From Bradyrhizobium elkanii USDA 76 (GTDB lineage: Bacteria; Pseudomonadota; Alphaproteobacteria; Rhizobiales; Xanthobacteraceae), in NCBI RefSeq assembly GCF_023278185.1, contig NZ_CP066356.1:5634001-5698000 (forward strand): DNA of 64,000 bases, in the 5' to 3' direction. The position numbers and the translations under genes were made by a program. Below, piece by piece: positions 59,412-64,000 of this stretch (positions are counted from its first letter, which is position 1; every line of letters starts with the position of its first letter). Under the pieces are notes generated by a model. It was not told where the DNA came from and did no database searches. It saw nothing but the letters and a program-made list of their open reading frames with translations.

Positions 59412-60197
59412 CTATCTGCCCTGCCAGACTGGCTTGCGCTTCTCTGCGAACGCTTTCGGCCCTTCGATCGCATCGAGACTGGCATAGGTCTCCTCATGCA
59501 GGCGCTCGGCCGCGACGAGGCCCTGCGCAAGCCCCAGGTCCATCGCGGCTAGCACACTCGCTTTGGCCGCCTTGACCGACAATGGCGCGCCCTCGACGAT
59601 TTTCCGCGCCAGCTCAAGAGCGCGTTCGCGCACGGCCTTTGGTGTATCCTCAAGCGAGTTCACGAAACCATGCTCCGCGAGCCGTTCGATCGCGATCGTC
59701 TCGCCCGTCAGAACCATCTCCATCAGTAGGGGTTGCGGCACCATCCAAAGCATCGGCACCGCCCACGGGGACCCGCGCCCCATCTTGACCTCGCTTATTC
59801 CCGCACGGGTGCCGCGCAGCCCGATCCTCAAGTCGCACCTCAGCGCAAGCATCATCCCGCCGGCCATCAAAGATCCCGTCATGGCAGCAACGATGGGCTT
59901 GGAGACCTTCCGCATCGCGTGCTGCATGGGATCGCGCATCAGCGTCAGGATATCCACCCCGTCCCTCGCCCGGATTTCCGCGGCCTGCTTCAGATCCAGC
60001 CCTGCGCAAAATACCCCGCAATCCGCTGAGGTCAGGATGATCGCGCGGACCGAGGCGTCGGTTTCGACCCTGTCCCAGGCGTCGGTCAGGCCGTTCATCG
60101 CCTCGACCGAGAGCGCGTTCTTGCGTTCGGGACGGTCGATGGTCACCGTCGCGACGCCGTCTTCGACGGAATAGCGGACTTGCTCTTTTTCAGCCAC
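59412..60197 (-). CDS. Enoyl-CoA hydratase/isomerase family protein (1)
   Basis: A 261-residue crotonase-fold enzyme: VATVTIDRPERKNALS, the oxyanion loop FCAGLDLKQAAE and KPIVAAMTGSLMAGGMMLAL, then ISEVKMGRG in the active-site region. GTG at 60197 is preferred (AAGGAAG eight bases upstream); the ATG at 60224 lies inside the operator palindrome and would add nine residues. It is 7 bp from the convergent TetR stop and divergent from the CoA ligase. The acyl substrate is unknown. Confidence 0.87.
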   Translation of the reverse strand: MAEKEQVRYSVEDGVATVTIDRPERKNALSVEAMNGLTDAWDRVETDASVRAIILTSADCGVFCAGLDLKQAAEIRARDGVDILTLMRDPMQHAMRKVSKPIVAAMTGSLMAGGMMLALRCDLRIGLRGTRAGISEVKMGRGSPWAVPMLWMVPQPLLMEMVLTGETIAIERLAEHGFVNSLEDTPKAVRERALELARKIVEGAPLSVKAAKASVLAAMDLGLAQGLVAAERLHEETYASLDAIEGPKAFAEKRKPVWQGR

Positions 60198-60214
60198 GAT
60201 ATCTTCTTCCTTGA

Positions 60215-60234
60215 ATTCTAACATTTGTTAGAAT
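60215..60234. promoter_or_regulatory. Palindromic operator 1 (ATTCTAACA-N2-TGTTAGAAT)
   Basis: A perfect 9-2-9 palindrome in the 96-bp divergent spacer between enoyl-CoA hydratase 1 and the acyl-CoA ligase. Nearly the same palindrome recurs at 63197-63214 in the next divergent spacer, so both are probably bound by the TetR regulator encoded at 58688. Confidence 0.8.
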
Positions 60235-60293
60235 ACATCGCCGCACGCCAGATGCAAGAACATGGCGCAGCTCTTGAGGCAGGAGGAAGCAAG

Positions 60294-62240
60294 ATGGCGT
60301 ATCTCTGGACGCCCCCCGCGGAACTGGTGGAGAAAAGCAACCTGAGCGCGTTTCTTCGCGCCACGGGGCAGCCGGACTACGACACGCTGGCGGCCAAGGC
60401 CGACATCGATCCAGCCTGGCTCGCGCAGGAAGTGTTTGGGTTCTGTGACGTTCGCTTCTATCGCAAGCCCGAGAAGATCCTTGATCTAGCACGGGGCGAA
60501 CCGTGGGCGCGCTGGTGCGTTGGCGGGACCACGAACATCGTCCTCAATTGCATCGACAAGCACCGCGGAACTGAAGTCTGGGACAAGACATTCCTGCTCT
60601 GGGAAGGCGAAGACAGGCGCGAGCAGCGGCGACTGAGCTACGCCGAGTTCGCATTCGCTGTCGAACGGCTAGCATCGGGCCTGCGCAAGCTCGGCATCGG
60701 CAAGGGCGACGTCGTCGCGATCTACATGCCCAACCTGCCCGAAACCTTTATAGCTTTCTTTGCAATCCTGAAGATCGGGGCGATCGTGATGCCCCTGTTC
60801 TCCGGCTTCGGTCCCGACCCGATCAGGGCGCGGCTCAACCATGGTGAAGCGAAGGCCGTCATCACCGCGAACGGTACCTGGCGTCGAGGCGCGCCGGCTC
60901 CGCTGAAATCGGTTCTCGACGAGGCCCTGGAGACCGCACCAACCGTCCAGCACGTTATCGTGGCAAACCGCGGCGGGCTCGGCATCGACACCCCCATCCA
61001 GGCGGGACGCGACCACTGGTGGGATGAGATCGCCAAGGAGGAGGCAAACCTTCCGACCGTCGAGATGGACGCGGAAGATCCCGCCATCCTTCTCTACACG
61101 TCGGGTACGACCGGCGAACCAAAGGGCTGCGTGTGGACGCATATCAGCTTCATTGGCTCAATGGTGACGCGGGATATGATCATCTGCGGCGACTTCAAGC
61201 CAACGGACCTGTTTTTCTTCTTCAGCGACATGGGATGGATGGTGGGCGCGATGTGCGCCTGCATTCCAAGCTTTGCTGGCGGCAGACTCCTCGTGGCCGA
61301 GGGGACGCCCGATTATCCCGATACGGGACGCTTCTGGCGCCTGATCGCCGATCACAAGGTCACCTATCTCGGTGTTTCACCGACCATCGTGCGCGGCATG
61401 ATGCGCCATGGCGATGAGGTCGAGCGATACGACCTCTCGAGCCTGCGAATGACTGCTTCGGGCGGCGAGGCCTGGACCGAGACACCGTGGCGATGGTTCT
61501 TCGAACACGTCTGCAAATCAAAGATCCCAATCATCAATATTTCTGGCGGAACGGAAGTCGGCGGCTGCATCTTCACCGGGACCCCCAACCATCCAATGAA
61601 CCCATGTTCGTTCTCCCGGCCGGCCCTCGGAGTCGGCGCGGATATCGTCGACATGGCGGGTAACCCTGTCCCCGACGGCGAGGTCGGCGAGCTGGTGCTG
61701 CGTCATGCATCGATCGGGCTCACCAAGAGCCTGTGGAAGGGCGACCAGCGCTATCTCGAGAGCTACTGGAATACGATTCCGGGAATCTGGGTGCATGGCG
61801 ACTTTGCCATGCGCGGCAAGGACGGTCTCTATTACATTCTTGGCCGCTCGGACGACACCCTCAAGATTTCGGGCAAGCGCGTCGGTCCGGCAGAGCTCGA
61901 GGGCGTGCTGACCGCAACCGGCAAGGTCGCGGAAGCTGCCGTCTTCAGCGTCCCGCATCCGGTCAAAGGCTCCGCTATCGTGTGTGCTTGCGTGCCGAGC
62001 CCCGGTGCGAAAGACCCCCGCGCGCTGTCGGAAGAGCTTGCCCAGGCCCTGGTGCAGGGAATGGGCACCTCGTACCGCCCGGAAAGGGTATTGCTGGTCG
62101 ATGACCTGCCGAAGACGCGCAACATGAAGATCATGCGCCGCGTGCTTCGCGCAGTCTTCGAAGACAAGGACCCCGGCGATCTGTCGGCGCTCGCCAACCC
62201 CGAGGCGATCGACCATATCCGTCAGAAGCTCAAGGGATAG
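60294..62240 (+). CDS. AMP-forming acyl-CoA synthetase, acetyl/acetoacetyl-CoA synthetase-like
   Basis: A 648-residue ANL-family ligase: an N-terminal acetyl-CoA-synthetase-type extension (YLWTPPAELVEKSNLSAFLR), the P-loop LLYTSGTTGEPKGC, FSDMGWMVGA, GRSDDTLKISGKRVGPAE and the C-terminal Lys in NMKIMRRVLR. Length and layout fit acetyl-, propionyl- or acetoacetyl-CoA synthetases; the real substrate is not evident. AGGAGG precedes the ATG at 60294. It is divergently transcribed from hydratase 1 across operator 1. Confidence 0.88.
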   Translation: MAYLWTPPAELVEKSNLSAFLRATGQPDYDTLAAKADIDPAWLAQEVFGFCDVRFYRKPEKILDLARGEPWARWCVGGTTNIVLNCIDKHRGTEVWDKTFLLWEGEDRREQRRLSYAEFAFAVERLASGLRKLGIGKGDVVAIYMPNLPETFIAFFAILKIGAIVMPLFSGFGPDPIRARLNHGEAKAVITANGTWRRGAPAPLKSVLDEALETAPTVQHVIVANRGGLGIDTPIQAGRDHWWDEIAKEEANLPTVEMDAEDPAILLYTSGTTGEPKGCVWTHISFIGSMVTRDMIICGDFKPTDLFFFFSDMGWMVGAMCACIPSFAGGRLLVAEGTPDYPDTGRFWRLIADHKVTYLGVSPTIVRGMMRHGDEVERYDLSSLRMTASGGEAWTETPWRWFFEHVCKSKIPIINISGGTEVGGCIFTGTPNHPMNPCSFSRPALGVGADIVDMAGNPVPDGEVGELVLRHASIGLTKSLWKGDQRYLESYWNTIPGIWVHGDFAMRGKDGLYYILGRSDDTLKISGKRVGPAELEGVLTATGKVAEAAVFSVPHPVKGSAIVCACVPSPGAKDPRALSEELAQALVQGMGTSYRPERVLLVDDLPKTRNMKIMRRVLRAVFEDKDPGDLSALANPEAIDHIRQKLKG

Positions 62241-62342
62241 CTGTCGGCCCGGATTGGCCCGGACCAGGCGACGTCGCATGGCGTGAAGCCAGACATCAAG
62301 GCAACCACTCAGGTCGGTTGCCTTGACGGGGATCAGACGATC

Positions 62343-63152
62343 CTAGATCGGGCAATCCTTGGGGAAAGCTGGCTTGCGCTTCTCAAGGTGCGAGGCCAGG
62401 CCTTCGCGGGCTTCATTGCCGGCAAAGCCGAGGATTTCGAGGGCGGTTGACGTGTCGAACAGCGGCCCGTTGACGCGAAGCCAGTTGTTCAACGCATATT
62501 TGGTCCAACGGATCGCACTCTGTGCGCCGGTGGCGAGATCCTGCGCCGTTTCCAATGCGATGCTTTGCAGCTCCGCATCTTCGACGCACAGCGAAACCAG
62601 GCCGATCCGCTCGGCTTCCTCACCCGACAGCGGCTTGCACGTGAGCAGATAGTACTTTGCCTTCGCCAGTCCGCAGAGCAGCGGCCAGATGATACAGGCG
62701 ACGTCGCCAGCGGCGACACCGAGCCGGGTGTGGCCGTCCACGATCCGCGCCGATTTGCCACAGATCGACACGTCGGCAAGGATCCCGACGACGAGGCCGG
62801 CGCCCACGGCGACGCCGTTGATCGCCGAGATGATTGGCTTGTTGCAGTTGATGACGTTGTAGACGAGATCCTTGGCCTCTTTCCAGGTCGCCATCCGCGC
62901 GGCCGGATTGTCGAGCAGCGACTTGATCAGCTCGAAATCGCCGCCGGCCGAGAATGCCTTGCCCGCTCCCGTGACAATCACGGCGCTGATGTCGGGATCG
63001 CTGTCGATGTCTCTCCAGATGTGAGTGAGCTGTGTATGGGTCTCGGCGTCGACGGAGTTATAGGTCTCCGGTCGGTCGAAGGTGATCCGAAGGATCCGTT
63101 CAGCCGGATAGTCGAGCTTCAACCTCGTGTAGGCCGCGTACCGATTGGACAT
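62343..63152 (-). CDS. Enoyl-CoA hydratase/isomerase family protein (2)
   Basis: A 269-residue crotonase-fold enzyme: [51 protein letters not shown] and [19 protein letters not shown]. It is a different subgroup from hydratase 1. It converges on the acyl-CoA ligase at 60294-62240 and is divergent from the next ligase across operator 2. Confidence 0.88.
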   Translation of the reverse strand: MSNRYAAYTRLKLDYPAERILRITFDRPETYNSVDAETHTQLTHIWRDIDSDPDISAVIVTGAGKAFSAGGDFELIKSLLDNPAARMATWKEAKDLVYNVINCNKPIISAINGVAVGAGLVVGILADVSICGKSARIVDGHTRLGVAAGDVACIIWPLLCGLAKAKYYLLTCKPLSGEEAERIGLVSLCVEDAELQSIALETAQDLATGAQSAIRWTKYALNNWLRVNGPLFDTSTALEILGFAGNEAREGLASHLEKRKPAFPKDCPI

Positions 63153-63196
63153 ATTGATCTTCCCGCTTTTGGCGCTTAAGAAGCGCTACCAATTAT

Positions 63197-63214
63197 TTCT
63201 AACAGATGTTAGAA
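63197..63214. promoter_or_regulatory. Palindromic operator 2 (TTCTAACA-N2-TGTTAGAA)
   Basis: A perfect 8-2-8 palindrome 45 bp upstream of hydratase 2 and 71 bp upstream of the second ligase. The arms are identical to those of operator 1; only the two central bases differ. Confidence 0.8.
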
Positions 63215-63284
63215 TTTGTAGTCGGCCGGCGCAAGCACTGGCTCGAAACAAGAATGTCGAAAGACAGCGCTCGAGGAAACGTTG

Positions 63285-64000
63285 ATGGAAACCGGGCTCA
63301 GTATCCAGACAGGGGGCGGATCCGGCATCGGAACCGTCGGTGCGTTGTTCGAGGCCTGTGCAGAGCTTCATGCCAACAGGCCTGCGATCGAATACCGCGG
63401 CCGGCGCGTGACTTATGGGGAGTTGCGCGACCGGGTCCGTCGGTTGACCGTCCTGCTTGCCGCGCGGGGCCTGCAACGTGGCGACCGGCTTGGCCTGCTG
63501 TCGCGCAACCGTCCCGAATATCTCGAGATCGAGTTGGCGGCCGCCAATCTCGGGATCATCACGGCTTGCCTTAACTGGCGGTTGTCGGAGCGCGAACTCT
63601 CCTATTGCATCGAACTGGTGTCGCCCAAGCTGCTGCTGGTCGAGGCCGACCTCGCAGCAAGCCTCCCGCCGGCCGCAAAGGCGAATCCAATCCTGGAGAT
63701 CGGATCTCAATACGAAAGCGAGCTTACGCGAGCAGACGGGCGGGCATCCCCGTCTGTCGCCGAACCGGAAGATGGGCTCGTCATTCTCTACACCAGCGGA
63801 ACGACCGGCCTGCCGAAAGGCGCCGTGATTTCGCACCGCGCGATGGTCATGCGGGCGTTGGTGTTCTCCTCCGAACTCGGTATCGCTCCGCACGACACAT
63901 TCGTCGCATGGGCCCCCCTGTTCCACATGGCCTCGACCGATCATGCTCTCGCCACCCTGCTGCGCGGCGGAACTGTCGTTGTGATCGACGGCTTCCAGCT
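63285..64000 (+). CDS. AMP-forming acyl-CoA ligase, N-terminal part (cut by window edge)
   Basis: The first 238 residues of an ANL-family ligase: VGALFEACAELHANRPAIEY, GDRLGLLSRNRPEYLEIELA and the P-loop ILYTSGTTGLPKGAV, then FHMASTDH. It is of the long-chain/aromatic acyl-CoA ligase type rather than the acetyl-CoA synthetase type seen upstream. ATG at 63285 follows GAGGAAA. It is divergent from hydratase 2. Confidence 0.88.
   Translation, partial: METGLSIQTGGGSGIGTVGALFEACAELHANRPAIEYRGRRVTYGELRDRVRRLTVLLAARGLQRGDRLGLLSRNRPEYLEIELAAANLGIITACLNWRLSERELSYCIELVSPKLLLVEADLAASLPPAAKANPILEIGSQYESELTRADGRASPSVAEPEDGLVILYTSGTTGLPKGAVISHRAMVMRALVFSSELGIAPHDTFVAWAPLFHMASTDHALATLLRGGTVVVIDGFQ

Overview
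The window looks like chromosome of a Bradyrhizobium-type alphaproteobacterium (Nitrobacteraceae, Hyphomicrobiales). The DNA is GC-rich. Several genes are of a type common in that group (DUF2865, DUF2934, DUF1289 and DUF2059 proteins, a class II DAHP synthase, a DivJ/PleC/PdhS-like kinase), and the spacers carry the palindromic repeats usual in these genomes. This assignment rests on recognised protein families and repeat style, not on a database search.

Region 1 (1-22.5 kb) is mostly housekeeping: psd (cut by the window edge), an Atm1-type ABC exporter, a LOG protein, the overlapping set cysS-GNAT-cimA, nadE, dgkA, a class II DAHP synthase, gor, rpiA, gph and moaA, with small secreted or lipoprotein genes between them. 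Its spacers hold two perfect long inverted repeats in front of cysS. The whole aroG-dgkA spacer is a tandem repeat array.

Region 2 (22.6-31.1 kb) is a transport island: TRAP subunits dctQ and dctM, an NhaD-type Na+/H+ antiporter, a TctE/TctD-like two-component system, and two tandem TakP-like (2-oxo acid type) periplasmic binding proteins, each with its own terminator. TRAP transporters are Na+-driven, so an adjacent Na+/H+ antiporter makes functional sense.

Region 3 (31.2-37.8 kb) holds mrp/apbC with a duplicated 3' end flanking a small HTH gene, a VOC protein, a beta-hydroxyacid dehydrogenase, a membrane histidine kinase, a DUF1289 protein and an aspartic protease.

Region 4 (37.8-44.4 kb) is a divergent cluster for aromatic catabolism through catechol ortho-cleavage: catC and an HpaB/phenol hydroxylase-like FADH2 monooxygenase on the minus strand; a stand-alone FAD-synthetase domain protein, a flavin reductase, an intradiol dioxygenase (catA), catB and a CatR-like LysR regulator on the plus strand.

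Region 5 (about 45.5-58.4 kb) is a decayed integrative and conjugative element next to dusA. It has a tyrosine integrase behind an array of six 9-bp repeats, a truncated traG joined directly to a truncated trbI (the trb operon is gone), a relaxase remnant, an Xre-RES toxin-antitoxin pair, a DnaQ-like exonuclease, an RTX-type fragment and a truncated serine recombinase.

Region 6 (58.6-64 kb) is an acyl-CoA locus: a TetR regulator, two enoyl-CoA hydratases and two AMP-forming acyl-CoA ligases arranged as two divergent pairs. Each divergent spacer carries nearly the same palindrome (TTCTAACA-N2-TGTTAGAA), which predicts one shared regulator.
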